A stretch of DNA of 64,000 bases, from assembly GCF_900111275.1 (NCBI RefSeq), contig NZ_FOGR01000002.1:744001-808000 (forward strand), written 5' to 3'. This DNA is from Rhizobium sp. NFR03 (GTDB lineage Bacteria; Pseudomonadota; Alphaproteobacteria; Rhizobiales; Rhizobiaceae). Under the pieces are notes generated by a model that saw only the letters and a program-made list of their open reading frames with translations, searched no databases and had not been told where the DNA came from. Of the stretch, positions 49,351-59,650 are shown in pieces; the first letter of the stretch is position 1, and each line of letters starts with the position of its first letter. Both the position numbers and the translations under genes were made by a program.

Positions 49351-51183
49351 CTACTTCACCACCTGCGTGCGCTCGGCCTTGGCGATTTCCTCGTCCGGCC
49401 CCAGCGGTGCTGCCGGCTCCCGCTTCGGCTTCATCAGCGGCTCCGGCTTTACGGGCCGGAAATGCAGCATGTCGCGGCCGGCCGCAAGCCCGTCCACGGC
49501 CTGCACCTCCAGCCGAGCTTCGTCGCGACGCCGGATATCGGTGGTGATCGCGATGGCCTGCGCGTCGGTGACGCCGAGTTCTTCGAGCGTGCGCTGACCG
49601 AATAGCAGGCCGGATTCCAGCGTCTCCCGCAGTTCGTAATCCACGCCCCGCGCCCGCAATTGCAGTGTATGCTGACGGTCGTAGGAGCGCGCGAAGATAC
49701 GGGCATTGGGAAACTCCGACTGGACGAGATCGACGATCCGGTCGGTGGTCTCCTTCCGATGCGTGCAGATCGCCACGATTTTCGCCCGCTCGATGCCGGC
49801 GGCGCGCAGCACGTCGAGCCGCGTTCCGTCCCCGAAATAGATGCGGAAGCCGAAGGTTGCCGCCTGTTCCACGCGCGCGGCAGAGTGGTCGATGATGGTC
49901 ACGTCGCGCCCGCCGGCCAGCAGGATCTGCGCGGCGATCTGCCCGAAACGCGAGAAGCCGATCATCAGGACATCGGCGCCCGCCCCCTCGAAATCCTCCT
50001 CCAGGTCGTCCTCGGCCTCTTCCTCCTCGTCCCGTGTGAGAAAGCGCGACAGGGCGGAGGCGGGAGGCGTCAGCGCCATGGAAAGCGTCACGATGACGAC
50101 GAGCAGCGAGCCTGTCGCAGCTGAAAAGACCCCGGCGGCAGCCGCCGCGCTGAAGAGAACGAAGCCGAACTCGCCGCCCTGCGGGAGCAGAAGCGCGATG
50201 CGCACCGCCTCGTTATGCGCCGAGCCGAACAGCCGGCAGACGGTATAAAGCGTCACGGCCTTGATGACGACCAGCATGGGAACCGCGATCAGAACCACGA
50301 GCCAGTTGGAAAAGATCACGTCGATCTGCAGCGACAGCCCGACCGCCATGAAGAACAGCGCCAGCAGAAGGCCGCGAAACGGCTCGATGTCGGCTTCCAG
50401 TTCATGGCGGTAGGTCGATTCCGCCAGAAGCACGCCGGCGAGAAACGCACCCATGGCCATGGACAGTTGCGCCATCTGCATCAGCGTTGCAGCGCCCAGC
50501 ACGATCAGCAGCGCGGCGGCGATCATGATCTCGCGCGCGCCGGTGCGGGCAAGGATGCTGAAGAGCGGATTGATCAGATACCGGCCGGCGAGCACCATGA
50601 CCAGGATCGCGCCGACGGCGACTGAGAAATCCTCGATCGGCGGCGTCGTATCCTCCGGCGCCTGCAGCGCCAGCAGCGGGATCAGCGCCAGCAGCGGCAC
50701 GATGGCGAGATCCTGCAGCAGCAGGATCGAGAAAGCGCGCTGGCCGTAGCGCGTGTTCGTATCGCCCTTCTCGTCGAGGATTTGCAGCGCGAAGGCGGTG
50801 GAAGACAGAGCAAGGCCGAAGCCCGTGATGAGACTCCCGGACACGTCGAGCAGTCCGAATTCGTAGATGATCAGGCAGAGCAGCCCGCCGGTCACGAGAA
50901 CCTGCGCGGAGCCGAGCCCGAAGATATCCCGCCGCATGGCCCAGAGCCGCGACATCTTCAGCTCCAGCCCGATCACGAACAGCAGGAAGACGACGCCGAG
51001 CTCGGCAAAACCGAGGATCGCCTCCCCATCGGTGATCTGGTGGAAGACAGGGCCGATGACGACGCCGGCAGCGAGATAGCCGAGCACGGTTCCGAGACCC
51101 AGCTTCTTGAAAATGGGCGCCGCGACGACGGCGCCGCCGAGCAGCAGAAGCGCCTGGGAGGTCATGACGGGCGTTGTCGACAT
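49351..51183 (-). CDS. CPA2-family cation:proton antiporter (Kef type) with RCK domain
   Basis: A 610-residue inner-membrane protein. The first 390 residues hold about 12 hydrophobic helices, including LDEKGDTNTRYGQRAFSILLLQDLAIVPLLALIPLLAL. A cytosolic RCK-N (TrkA-N) domain follows near residues 410-525 (MIGFSRFGQIAAQILLAGG, then DHSAARVEQA). KefB/KefC proteins export potassium and are gated by glutathione adducts. The Rossmann motif is GFSRFG instead of GxGRxG, which could alter nucleotide binding. An acidic run (EEEEAEDDLEEDFEG) links the two parts. Convergent with the patatin gene. Confidence 0.93.
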   Translation of the reverse strand: MSTTPVMTSQALLLLGGAVVAAPIFKKLGLGTVLGYLAAGVVIGPVFHQITDGEAILGFAELGVVFLLFVIGLELKMSRLWAMRRDIFGLGSAQVLVTGGLLCLIIYEFGLLDVSGSLITGFGLALSSTAFALQILDEKGDTNTRYGQRAFSILLLQDLAIVPLLALIPLLALQAPEDTTPPIEDFSVAVGAILVMVLAGRYLINPLFSILARTGAREIMIAAALLIVLGAATLMQMAQLSMAMGAFLAGVLLAESTYRHELEADIEPFRGLLLALFFMAVGLSLQIDVIFSNWLVVLIAVPMLVVIKAVTLYTVCRLFGSAHNEAVRIALLLPQGGEFGFVLFSAAAAAGVFSAATGSLLVVIVTLSMALTPPASALSRFLTRDEEEEAEDDLEEDFEGAGADVLMIGFSRFGQIAAQILLAGGRDVTIIDHSAARVEQAATFGFRIYFGDGTRLDVLRAAGIERAKIVAICTHRKETTDRIVDLVQSEFPNARIFARSYDRQHTLQLRARGVDYELRETLESGLLFGQRTLEELGVTDAQAIAITTDIRRRDEARLEVQAVDGLAAGRDMLHFRPVKPEPLMKPKREPAAPLGPDEEIAKAERTQVVK

Positions 51184-51354
51184 CGTGACGTTTTTTCCCT
51201 TGGTCTTTGCCGTTTATGCCGGGCGCATCGCGCCCTTCCGACTTCTTACCGGGCTGGGAGACGGAAATAAGGCGCGCTTCCGGTGAGAATCGCACCGCGC
51301 CCTTGATGCCCGGGCCAGTGCACAATAAATGGGACGGGAATGAAAGGCCAATCC

Positions 51355-52701
51355 ATGTCCCAGACGATTGATTCCGCCGCACTCGAAACGCGGGCCGCAG
51401 AGCTCGTGGACCTTGCGAGAAAGGCGGGAGCCGATCAGGCCGACGCCGTCGTGCTTCGAGGCCGTTCACGCTCCGTCTCCGTGCGCCTCGGCAAGGTGGA
51501 GGCGACCGACAGTTCAGAGAGCGACGATTTCTCGCTCCGCGTCTTCGTCGGCCGCCGCGTCGCCAGCGTCTCCGCCAATCCGGGCTTCGACCTGAAGGTG
51601 CTGGCCGAGCGCGCCGTCGCCATGGCCAAGGCCTCCCCGGAAGATCCCTATGCGACGCTGGCGGACGAAGCCCGCATCGCCCGCGATTTTCCCGATCTCG
51701 ACCTCTTCGATCCGAGCGAAATCTCCACCGAAGAGCTGACCGAACGTGCGCTGGAGGCGGAGGCAGCCGCGCTGGCCGTGCCCGGTGTCACCAAGACCAG
51801 CGGGGCCGGCGGCTCCACCGGCATGGGTGGCCTCGTGCTCGTCACGTCCAACGGCTTCTCCGGCGCCTATATGGGCACCCGCTTCAGCCTCTCCGTCAGC
51901 GCCATCGCCGGCGAAGGCACGAAGATGGAGCGCGATTACGACTTCGACAGCGCACTCTTTCTGGCCGACCTGCGCGGTGCCGCCGATATCGGACGCCACG
52001 CCGGCGAGCGTGCCGCCGCCCGCGTCAATCCGCGCCAGGTCGATACGCAGAAGAACGTGACCGTCGTATTCGACCCGCGTGTCTCCCGGGGCTTTGCCGG
52101 CCACATCGCTGGCGCCATCAATGGTGCCTCCGTCGCCCGCAAGACAACGTTCCTCAGGGATAAAATGGGCGAGCGTATTCTGAAGCCCGGCATCAACCTG
52201 ACGGACGATCCGCTGATCGTGCGCGGCTCCGGCTCACGGCCCTTCGATGGCGAGGGCGTGACCGGGCAGAAGATGACGATGATCGAGGACGGGATCCTGC
52301 GGAACTGGTTCCTCTCTACGGCGACGGCGCGGGAACTCGGCCTTGAAACCAACGGTCGCGGGGCGCGCAGCGGCACGGCGGTCAATCCGTCCTCCACCAA
52401 TTTCGCGCTCGAGCCGGGCGATATCTCGCGCGAGGACCTGATCCGTAGCGTGGGTACCGGCTTCTATGTGACCGAACTCATCGGCCACGGCGTCAACATG
52501 CTGACGGGCGAATACTCGCGTGGCGCATCCGGCTACTGGATCGAGAACGGCGAGATCGCCTATCCCGTTTCCGAGGTCACGATCGCCTCGAACCTGAAGC
52601 AGATGTTCATGGCCGTAACGCTCGCCAACGATATCGATCGCAGCTATTCGGTCGCCGCGCCGACGATCGCGATCGAAGGCATGACGCTGGCCGGTAAGTA
52701 A
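51355..52701 (+). CDS. pmbA: TldE/PmbA family protein
   Basis: A 448-residue protein of the TldD/TldE family. TldE pairs with TldD to form a metalloprotease that matures microcins and cuts the CcdA antitoxin. In this subunit the metal-binding motif is lost, as seen here: no HExxxH. Conserved parts are RAGA-like near the N-terminus (LARKAGADQADAVVLRGRS) and GTGFYVTELIGHGVNMLTGEYSRGASGYWIENGEI. The start may be the ATG at 51355 (AAAGG upstream) or that at 51340. tldD is not in the window. Confidence 0.93.
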   Translation: MSQTIDSAALETRAAELVDLARKAGADQADAVVLRGRSRSVSVRLGKVEATDSSESDDFSLRVFVGRRVASVSANPGFDLKVLAERAVAMAKASPEDPYATLADEARIARDFPDLDLFDPSEISTEELTERALEAEAAALAVPGVTKTSGAGGSTGMGGLVLVTSNGFSGAYMGTRFSLSVSAIAGEGTKMERDYDFDSALFLADLRGAADIGRHAGERAAARVNPRQVDTQKNVTVVFDPRVSRGFAGHIAGAINGASVARKTTFLRDKMGERILKPGINLTDDPLIVRGSGSRPFDGEGVTGQKMTMIEDGILRNWFLSTATARELGLETNGRGARSGTAVNPSSTNFALEPGDISREDLIRSVGTGFYVTELIGHGVNMLTGEYSRGASGYWIENGEIAYPVSEVTIASNLKQMFMAVTLANDIDRSYSVAAPTIAIEGMTLAGK

Positions 52702-52812
52702 GGTTGTATTTACGATAAGGCCACCTTGTTTTGGCCGCACTTCGCCTGTCTGACGCAGATGTCGTCTCCGTCGCGGCATCGCGTGCAGCACGACTATTCG
52801 GAAAGGAAGACC

Positions 52813-53628
52813 ATGAGCGCCGACCATCACCCGCCGGATCAGTGGACCAGGGATCTGGACCTGATCACCACGGCAGCGATGGCCGCCGGCGAGAAGGCTC
52901 TGACCTATTTTCGCAAGAACCCGGATTTCCGCTACAAGAACGAGGACCGCTCACCGGTCAGCGAGGCGGATTACGCCGCAAACGACATCCTGAAAGAGCG
53001 CCTGCTGTCGGCCCGCCCCAATTATGGCTGGCTGTCGGAGGAAACGGATGACGACGAGGCGCGGCTCGGTTGCGAAACGGTCTTCGTGGTCGATCCGATC
53101 GATGGCACGCGTGGCTTCATTGCCGGCAAAGACGTCTGGTGCGTCAGCGTCGCCGTCGTCCACAAGGGTCGCCCGGTCGCAGGCGTGCTGTATGCGCCGG
53201 CCCTGATCGAACTCTATCAGGCGAAAGATGGCGCGGATGCCCGGCGCAACGGCGTCGTCATTCATGTAGCCAGGCCGGTGGCGGGCCAGCCGCTGCGGTT
53301 TGCCATCGCCGAGGATCTGCTGCCGAAGCTGAAGGCGGGGTACGGCGCGGAGGTCGCGCGCGTGTCTCACGTTCCCTCGCTGGCCTACCGCATCGCAATG
53401 ATCGCCGATGGCCGCATCGACGGGGCGGTGGTGAAGAAGAACGCGCATGACTGGGATCTTGCCGCCGCAGACCTGATCCTCCAGCAGGCAGGCGGCGTGC
53501 TCGCCGGGCTGGATGGCAGGCCCCTGACATACAACCGCCCGAGTGTGCGGCACGACCTCTTATGCGCCGCAGCGTTGCCGGCTCTGCCGGCGCTTCTGGA
53601 GGCCTCGGCCGGTCTGCACGGGCATTGA
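52813..53628 (+). CDS. inositol monophosphatase family, CysQ-like
   Basis: A 271-residue Mg-dependent phosphatase. Motif A is VVDPIDGTRGFIAG and motif B is HDWDLAAADLI. GTRGF in place of the IMPase GTxNF is usual in 3'(2'),5'-bisphosphate nucleotidases (CysQ), so pAp turnover in sulfate assimilation is likely. Inositol phosphate activity is not excluded. The ATG at 52813 follows AAAGGAAG. An open frame extends to 52726 but the added residues are not protein-like. Confidence 0.9.
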   Translation: MSADHHPPDQWTRDLDLITTAAMAAGEKALTYFRKNPDFRYKNEDRSPVSEADYAANDILKERLLSARPNYGWLSEETDDDEARLGCETVFVVDPIDGTRGFIAGKDVWCVSVAVVHKGRPVAGVLYAPALIELYQAKDGADARRNGVVIHVARPVAGQPLRFAIAEDLLPKLKAGYGAEVARVSHVPSLAYRIAMIADGRIDGAVVKKNAHDWDLAAADLILQQAGGVLAGLDGRPLTYNRPSVRHDLLCAAALPALPALLEASAGLHGH

Positions 53629-53704
53629 CCTTTCCCGCTGGATGCCGCACATCACCCGTCGAAACAGCGCGATAAGACGACGAAAATTGAAGAAAGAGGC
53701 AAAA

Positions 53705-53932
53705 ATGACGGAAAAGAAACAGCTGCTGCACATGGTCTTCGGGGGCGAACTGAAGACGCTCAAGGACATCGAGTTCCGCGATCTCGACAAGCTGGATGTG
53801 GTTGGCATCTTTCCCGACTACGAGAGCGCGCTGCACGCGTGGCGCGGCAAGGCACAGGCAACGGTCGATAACGCCCATATGCGTTACTTTATCGTCCACA
53901 TGCATCGCCTGCTCGATCCGGGCCAGCTCTGA
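53705..53932 (+). CDS. DUF4170 family small protein
   Basis: A 75-residue protein that matches the DUF4170 family, which occurs next to lipid A core genes in Rhizobiales. The pattern is HMVFGGELKTLKDIEFRDLDKLDVVGIFPDYESALHAWR. No membrane or catalytic feature is seen. It is likely in the waaA/lpxK operon, which suggests an envelope role by context alone. The ATG follows AGAGG. Confidence 0.88.
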   Translation: MTEKKQLLHMVFGGELKTLKDIEFRDLDKLDVVGIFPDYESALHAWRGKAQATVDNAHMRYFIVHMHRLLDPGQL

Positions 53933-54056
53933 TGAATCTGGGCGGACGCGGCATGTGCGTCTCCGGGCCGTCGCGTCCCGCCCGCATCGTCATGCCCGGC
54001 AGAGGGCGTGATGCGCTCTGCACGGCTCGCACAACCCTTGGTGTGGAGAGCGCCAG

Positions 54057-55370
54057 ATGACGCGCCTCTTCGCGCGCGCGGCTCTTTCCGGCTATCGCTG
54101 GGCGGGAACCGCCGTTTACCCGCTCGTCTGGTCCTACCTTGCCATGCGCGCCGCGCGCGGCAAGGAAGACCGGGCACGCAGGCAGGAGCGCTATGGTTTT
54201 CCGAGCGCCGCCCGCCCTCAAGGGCCACTGGTCTGGTTTCATGCGGCCAGCGTCGGCGAGACCATCTCGGTCGTCCCGCTGATCAAGGAAATCCACCGCC
54301 GGGGCATCTCCGTCGTGCTCACCAGCGGCACCACAACCTCGGCGCGGGTCGTGTCCGAGCGGTTGGGCGATATCGTCATCCATCAGTATGTGCCGCTGGA
54401 CTTCAAACCGTCCGTCGCCCGCTTCCTCGACTATTGGGAGCCGGACCTTGCCATCATCGCCGAAAGCGAGATTTGGCCGATGACCATCATGGAACTCGGC
54501 AAGCGGCATATCCCGCAGATCCTCGTCAACGGACGCCTGTCCGACCGCAGCTTTGCGCGCTGGAAAAAGCGCCCGAACCTCGCCGACGCCATCTTCGAGA
54601 ACCTCGCGCTCGTGATCGCGCAGTCGGAAGCCGATGCCGAGCGGTTCAGTGCGCTCGGCGCGCTGCCGGTTATGGTGTCGGGCAATCTCAAGGTCGATAC
54701 GGATGCACCGCCGGTCGATGGCGCCGTGCTGCGCCAGTATCGCCAGCAGATCGAGACCCGAAAGACCTGGGCGGCAATCTCCACCTTCGAAGGGGAGGAG
54801 GCTGCGGCCGGCGCCGTGCATCTCGCCCTCAAGGAACGCAACGCGCTGCTGACCATCATCGTGCCCCGGCATCCCGAGCGATGTGATGCGATCGAGACCA
54901 TGCTGATTGCCAAGGGGCTGACAGTCGCGCGCCGCACCCGAAACGATCCCGTCACATCGGAAACCGATATCCTGCTCGGCGATACCGTCGGTGAGATGGG
55001 GCTTTATCTCCGCCTGACGGATGTCGCCTTCGTCGGCCGGTCGCTGTTCGGGGACGGCGGGCAGAACCCGATCGAGCCGGCGATGCTCGGCTGCGCCATC
55101 CTGTCGGGAGGCAACGTCCAGAATTTCCGCGAGACCTACCAGACGCTCGCCAAGAACGGCAGCGCCAAGATCGTGCGCGACACGGAAATGCTGGCCAAGG
55201 GCGTGCACTACCTGCTGACCAATGATGATGTGCGAAGCAAGATGATCGAGGCAGGCCAGGAGGCGGTGCACGAGATGCGCGGCGCCTTGTCCGCGACGAT
55301 CCGGGGGCTTGAGCCCTATATCAACCCGCTGACGGTAAAGGCCCGCCTGTTGCCGCGCGAGGACGTCTAG
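54057..55370 (+). CDS. waaA: Kdo transferase WaaA (KdtA)
   Basis: It adds 3-deoxy-D-manno-octulosonate to lipid A precursor on the inner face of the inner membrane. The 437 residues show the N-terminal anchor helix (YRWAGTAVYPLVWSYLAM), the acceptor site segment VWFHAASVGETISVVPLI, and the CMP-Kdo-binding C-half (FVGRSLFGDGGQNPIEPAMLG). It has a GGAGAG site before the ATG. lpxK lies two genes on. Confidence 0.96.
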   Translation: MTRLFARAALSGYRWAGTAVYPLVWSYLAMRAARGKEDRARRQERYGFPSAARPQGPLVWFHAASVGETISVVPLIKEIHRRGISVVLTSGTTTSARVVSERLGDIVIHQYVPLDFKPSVARFLDYWEPDLAIIAESEIWPMTIMELGKRHIPQILVNGRLSDRSFARWKKRPNLADAIFENLALVIAQSEADAERFSALGALPVMVSGNLKVDTDAPPVDGAVLRQYRQQIETRKTWAAISTFEGEEAAAGAVHLALKERNALLTIIVPRHPERCDAIETMLIAKGLTVARRTRNDPVTSETDILLGDTVGEMGLYLRLTDVAFVGRSLFGDGGQNPIEPAMLGCAILSGGNVQNFRETYQTLAKNGSAKIVRDTEMLAKGVHYLLTNDDVRSKMIEAGQEAVHEMRGALSATIRGLEPYINPLTVKARLLPREDV

Positions 55371-55426
55371 CGCATGCTGGCAACAGGCATGATCGAACGC
55401 CCCGAGAGACCGAAGAGACCTTCGAG

Positions 55427-56197
55427 ATGAGCAAGGCACCGCTTCCGATACCGATCGCCGGCATTCTCTTCGACAAGGATGGGACGCTGCTCGACTATGC
55501 CAAGAGTTGGGTGCCCGTGAATTACGAAGTCGCCCGCATTGCCTCCCGGGACGATGCAGGCCTAGGCGCCACGCTGCTGCGCGCGGGCGGGATGGATCCG
55601 AAGACCGGTTTCGTCATCCCCGACAGCCTGCTTGCGGCGGGAAATACAGTGGAGATCTCAGAGGGCATGATACAGGCCGGCGCGCCCTGGACCCTCGAGG
55701 CGCTTACCGAATCTCTGGACGACCTGTTCTCCCGCTCCGCCGCCTATGCCGTGCCGGTCACCGATCTCTCCGCCTTGTTTTCGACCTTGCGGGCGCGCGG
55801 CTACAAGCTTGGCGTTGCCTCCAGCGACAACGAGGCGTCCATTCGCAGCACGGCCGAACGTTTCGGCTTTGCCGAATGCCTCGATTACGTTGCAGGCTAC
55901 GACAGCGGCTATGGCGTCAAGCCGGAGCCCGGCATGGTCTACGGCTTTTGTGCTGCGACCGGCCTCATCCCGGATCAGGTCGTGGTGGTCGGCGACAACA
56001 ATCACGATATGCACATGGGACGAAATGCCGGGGCGGGCCTGACCGTCGCTGTTCTCACCGGCACGGGCTCCCGCCAGTCGCTCGCCGCCGCCAGCGATCA
56101 CTGCCTCGCCGATATCACGGAGCTTCTGGCTCTTCTCGATGATCGTCTGCCGACAGAGACCACGGCGGACCTCCAGATGAACGACGCGGCGTCCTGA
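55427..56197 (+). CDS. HAD-family hydrolase between waaA and lpxK
   Basis: A 256-residue HAD phosphatase of the phosphoglycolate-phosphatase type. Motif I is [13 protein letters not shown] (Asp nucleophile), motif II is GVASSDN, and motif IV is [13 protein letters not shown]. The helical cap lies between. The substrate is unknown. The stop overlaps the lpxK start by one base (TGATG), so the gene is translationally coupled to lpxK. That invites a role in Kdo or lipid A supply, but gives no proof. Kdo-8-P phosphatase is one idea, though the cap is not of the KdsC type. Confidence 0.85.
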   Translation: MSKAPLPIPIAGILFDKDGTLLDYAKSWVPVNYEVARIASRDDAGLGATLLRAGGMDPKTGFVIPDSLLAAGNTVEISEGMIQAGAPWTLEALTESLDDLFSRSAAYAVPVTDLSALFSTLRARGYKLGVASSDNEASIRSTAERFGFAECLDYVAGYDSGYGVKPEPGMVYGFCAATGLIPDQVVVVGDNNHDMHMGRNAGAGLTVAVLTGTGSRQSLAAASDHCLADITELLALLDDRLPTETTADLQMNDAAS

Positions 56198-57252
56198 TGG
56201 TATCGGAAGCGCCACCCTTCTGGTGGGAAAAGGCTGGCTGGGCCGCCCGCGCCCTCAGCCCCGTCGCCTGGGTCTACGGGCGTATCGCCGGACGCCGCAT
56301 GGACCGCGCCCGACGCTGGGCTGCACCCGTTCCGGTGATCTGCGTCGGCAACTTTACCGTCGGGGGCGCCGGCAAGACGCCGACCTCGATCGCGATCGCA
56401 AAGGCCGCGAGCGCCCGCGGCCTGAAGCCCGGCTTTCTCAGCCGCGGCTATGGCGGGTCACTGGATGTGACCACTCTGGTCGATCCCGGTCATCACCGGG
56501 CGCTGGAGGTCGGCGACGAGCCGCTGCTTCTTGCCCGCGCCGCACCGACCGTCATCTCCAGAAAGCGCGTCGAGGGCGCGCAGCGGCTGGTGGCAGAAGG
56601 TGTCGATCTCATCATCATGGATGACGGGTTCCAGAGCGCGCGGCTCGTGTTCGATTATGCGCTGCTCGTCATCGACAGCCGGCGCGGTATCGGCAATGGC
56701 CGCCTCGTACCGGCTGGGCCGGTGCGTGCGCCGCTCGGCCACCAGCTGCGGCATGCCTCCGCCATTCTGAAGATTGGGCGCGAGACAGCGGCTGATCCCG
56801 TCATCCGCACCGCCGCGCGGGCTGGACGGCCGGTTTTCGTGGCCGATATCGTGCATCGTGATGACGGTTCGCTGAAGGGCCAGCGCGTGCTTGCCTTTGC
56901 CGGCATCGCCGATCCGGAGAAGTTCTACCGGACGGTGCGCGAAACCGGAGCGGAGATCGTCACGACGCGCAATTTCCCGGATCATCATCATCTGGAGGCC
57001 GACGAGATTGCAGCTCTGCTCGACGATGCCGACGCATCCGGCCTTCTTCTGCTGACGACGGCCAAGGACCGGGTTCGTCTCGATGGCGGCCACGGCTCTG
57101 CTCAGCATGGCGGCCGCATGGGTGAACTGGCGCGCGAGGTCCGCGTCATCGATGTCGAGATCGTCTTCGACGATCCCGCAGCCCCCGACAAGATGATCGA
57201 TGCCGCGCTGTCATCCGCGCGCCATCGCCTGCTACGCCGAAGCGGATCGTAA
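56197..57252 (+). CDS. lpxK: tetraacyldisaccharide 4'-kinase LpxK
   Basis: It phosphorylates the 4' position of the lipid A disaccharide at the inner membrane. The 351 residues have an N-terminal amphipathic helix and a Walker A loop, [12 protein letters not shown] (GGAGKT at 56-61). The downstream [19 protein letters not shown] is a family hallmark. The ATG overlaps the HAD stop by one base. With waaA this is a Kdo2-lipid A module. A double-hairpin repeat follows. Confidence 0.96.
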   Translation: MVSEAPPFWWEKAGWAARALSPVAWVYGRIAGRRMDRARRWAAPVPVICVGNFTVGGAGKTPTSIAIAKAASARGLKPGFLSRGYGGSLDVTTLVDPGHHRALEVGDEPLLLARAAPTVISRKRVEGAQRLVAEGVDLIIMDDGFQSARLVFDYALLVIDSRRGIGNGRLVPAGPVRAPLGHQLRHASAILKIGRETAADPVIRTAARAGRPVFVADIVHRDDGSLKGQRVLAFAGIADPEKFYRTVRETGAEIVTTRNFPDHHHLEADEIAALLDDADASGLLLLTTAKDRVRLDGGHGSAQHGGRMGELAREVRVIDVEIVFDDPAAPDKMIDAALSSARHRLLRRSGS

Positions 57253-57268
57253 GGAGCGGCTTGCGTCA

Positions 57269-57382
57269 GCCCCTCATCCGGCTGCCGCCACCTTCTCCCC
57301 GCAGGCGGGGCGAAGGGACTTGGAGCTAGCGTAGGGCACGTCCCCTCTCCCCGCGAGCGGGGAGAGGGTTAGGGTGAGGGGC
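57269..57382 (-). repeat. double-hairpin intergenic repeat, copy 2
   Basis: About 114 bp between lpxK and the DUF2093 gene. Read on the minus strand it matches copy 1 at 29021-29131 over its full length, with CCCTAACCCTCTCCCC at the left, a GGGGAGAGGGGACGTGCC core, and CGGATGAGGGGC at the right. Both hairpins are kept. Confidence 0.88.
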
Positions 57383-57403
57383 CATCGCAACGTCAAGGCA
57401 ACG

Positions 57404-57652
57404 CTACGGCGTAACGGACCCACCATCCGTCTGCCCCGGCAAAATTCCCGCCCGCTTGTCCGCGTCGAAAGCGGCCTGTGCATCGATGTAGGGCTCCTGC
57501 CGCGCAACGCTCCAGTAGCGCAACTCCTCGACCGGGATCTCGCGTCCGGTAACGGCGCAGATGACGAAGGTTCCGGGCAGGATGACGTTGAAATCGCCGT
57601 CGAGATACCGGATTTTCGCAATCCTGTTGCCGCTACCTTCAAACCGGTTCAT
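57404..57652 (-). CDS. DUF2093 family small protein
   Basis: An 82-residue protein of the DUF2093 family, which is common downstream of lpxK in Rhizobiales. It reads KIRYLDGDFNVILPGTFVICAVTGREIPVEELRYWSVARQEPY, mostly beta in character. No function is known. It is on the opposite strand from lpxK and lies just downstream of mutL on the same strand. Confidence 0.9.
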   Translation of the reverse strand: MNRFEGSGNRIAKIRYLDGDFNVILPGTFVICAVTGREIPVEELRYWSVARQEPYIDAQAAFDADKRAGILPGQTDGGSVTP

Positions 57653-57775
57653 CGTCTCTCATCCCTTGCCCGTCATCGCGCCCCTGAGCGGCCGAATTCT
57701 GTCCTGCCGCTGTAAACCTTCGTCACCTGTTTTGCCAGCCGTCTCGCAAGCCCGTTCTGCCGATCGATTTTGCCG

Positions 57776-59650
57776 TCAACTGCGGCCGAACAGGCGTTCG
57801 ATATCGGCAAGCTTGATTTCGATATAGGTCGGCCGCCCGTGATTGCACTGGCCTGAGCCGGGGGTCGCTTCCATCTGGCGGAGCAGGGCATTCATCTCTT
57901 CCGGCCGCAGCCGGCGACCGGAGCGCACCGAACCGTGGCAGGCCATGGTTGCCGCCAGCGCTTCCAGCCGGCCGGCAAGGCCGTTGGCCGTATCCCATTC
58001 CGCCAGTTCGTCGGCCAGCTGCCGGATGAGCCCCGCCGCGTCGATCTCGCCCAGCATGGCTGGCGTCTCGCGCACCGCGACCGCCCCCGGGCCGAAACGT
58101 TCGATGGTGAGGCCGAGCCGCGACAACTCCTCGGCATGCAGCATGAGCCTGTCGCAATCATCCTCCGCGAGATCCACGATATCGGGGATCAGCAGCGCCT
58201 GTGCCGGCAGGGCCTTTGTCGAGAGGCCCTTGCGGAGGTTCTCGTAGACGAGGCGTTCATGCGCGGCATGTTGATCGACGATCACAAGCCCGTCACCCGT
58301 CTGCGCGACAATGTAATTCTCGTGCAGCTGTGCCCGTGCCGCGCCCAGCGGATGCTCGGGCGCTACCACCTCGGGCGCCATAGGCTCCGAGCTGAGCGGC
58401 TCCGGGGTCATCCGCGCGGAGGGTGCGAACGATCCGAATGCCGCCTGTGCTGCTTCGGCAAAACCGCGACCGGCCATTTCCAGTGGCCTGTAGGGCGAGC
58501 GTTCCGCTGCCCAGGGGGCTGAGGGCGGCTCTCCATACCCTGTCTGTCCGCCATAGGCGCCAGTTGAAGGGCGGGCGCCGGCAGCAAAGCCGGAACCGGC
58601 ACCGCCCGCACCTTCTGGTCGGAAGGCATTCATCAGGCCGCGTGCGCCAAGCGTCGATGACCTGTCGCCCTCTGCCGCCAGCGCCTGGCGGATGGCACCG
58701 ACGATGAGCCCACGCACCAGCCCGGGGTCGCGAAAGCGCACGTCCGACTTTGCCGGATGCACGTTCACATCAACCAGCGCCGGATCGATCGTGATCGACA
58801 GGACGGCGACGGGATAGCGCCCCTGCGGAATGGTTTCGGCATAGGCGCCGCGGAGCGCGGAGAAGATCAGCTTGTCCTGCACCGGGCGACCGTTGACGAA
58901 GACATATTGCTGCAGCGAGTTGCCCCTGTTGAAGGTGGGCACGCCGGCAAAGCCGGTCAGCCGCACCTCGTCACGCTCCGCATCGATCTCGATGGCATTG
59001 TCGCGGAAGTCCCGGCCGAGCACCTGCGCGATGCGCGCCAGACGGTCGTCGCCCGTCGCTGGAAATTCGAGCGTGGTGCGGTCGGGCCCCGAGAGCAGGA
59101 AGCGCACGCCCGGAAACGCGATCGCCATGCGCCGCACCACTTCCGAGATCGCCGACGCTTCCGCCCGCTCCGTTTTCATGAATTTCAACCGGGCAGGGGT
59201 CGCGAAGAAGAGGTCGCGCACCTCGACCACCGTGCCGTGATTTGCAGGTGTCGGCCGCACGCCCTGCACCACGCCGCCATGCACCGCGATTTCAGCGCCG
59301 TGATCGCTGTCGGCCGGCCGGCTCGCGATCGTCAGCCGCGCGACCGACCCGATCGATGGCAGCGCTTCGCCACGGAAGCCGAGCGTGCGGATATCGAACA
59401 GGCCTCCGCCAAGCTTCGACGTGCAGTGCCGCCGAACGGCCAGCGCCAGATCGTCGGGTCCCATGCCGCAGCCATTGTCGACCACGCGCAGCAGCGTCTT
59501 CCCACCGCCGGCGGTCGCGATCTCGATGCGTGTCGCGCCGGCATCGAGCGCATTCTCGATCAGCTCCTTGGCGGCGCTCGCCGGCCGCTCGATGACTTCG
59601 CCGGCAGCAATCTGGTTGATGAGCGTTTCGGAAAGAAGGGTAATGGCCAT
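57776..59650 (-). CDS. mutL: DNA mismatch repair protein MutL
   Basis: A 624-residue mismatch repair protein. The N-terminal GHKL ATPase has IENALDAGA at 31-39, DNGCGM at 58-63 and [10 protein letters not shown] at 91-100. A linker of about 90 residues rich in Ala, Gly and Pro follows. The C-terminal domain has the endonuclease motif [12 protein letters not shown] (459-470), which marks a nicking MutL as found in bacteria without MutH. No mutH is seen. It is convergent with lpxK and its neighbour genes. Confidence 0.97.
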   Translation of the reverse strand: MAITLLSETLINQIAAGEVIERPASAAKELIENALDAGATRIEIATAGGGKTLLRVVDNGCGMGPDDLALAVRRHCTSKLGGGLFDIRTLGFRGEALPSIGSVARLTIASRPADSDHGAEIAVHGGVVQGVRPTPANHGTVVEVRDLFFATPARLKFMKTERAEASAISEVVRRMAIAFPGVRFLLSGPDRTTLEFPATGDDRLARIAQVLGRDFRDNAIEIDAERDEVRLTGFAGVPTFNRGNSLQQYVFVNGRPVQDKLIFSALRGAYAETIPQGRYPVAVLSITIDPALVDVNVHPAKSDVRFRDPGLVRGLIVGAIRQALAAEGDRSSTLGARGLMNAFRPEGAGGAGSGFAAGARPSTGAYGGQTGYGEPPSAPWAAERSPYRPLEMAGRGFAEAAQAAFGSFAPSARMTPEPLSSEPMAPEVVAPEHPLGAARAQLHENYIVAQTGDGLVIVDQHAAHERLVYENLRKGLSTKALPAQALLIPDIVDLAEDDCDRLMLHAEELSRLGLTIERFGPGAVAVRETPAMLGEIDAAGLIRQLADELAEWDTANGLAGRLEALAATMACHGSVRSGRRLRPEEMNALLRQMEATPGSGQCNHGRPTYIEIKLADIERLFGRS

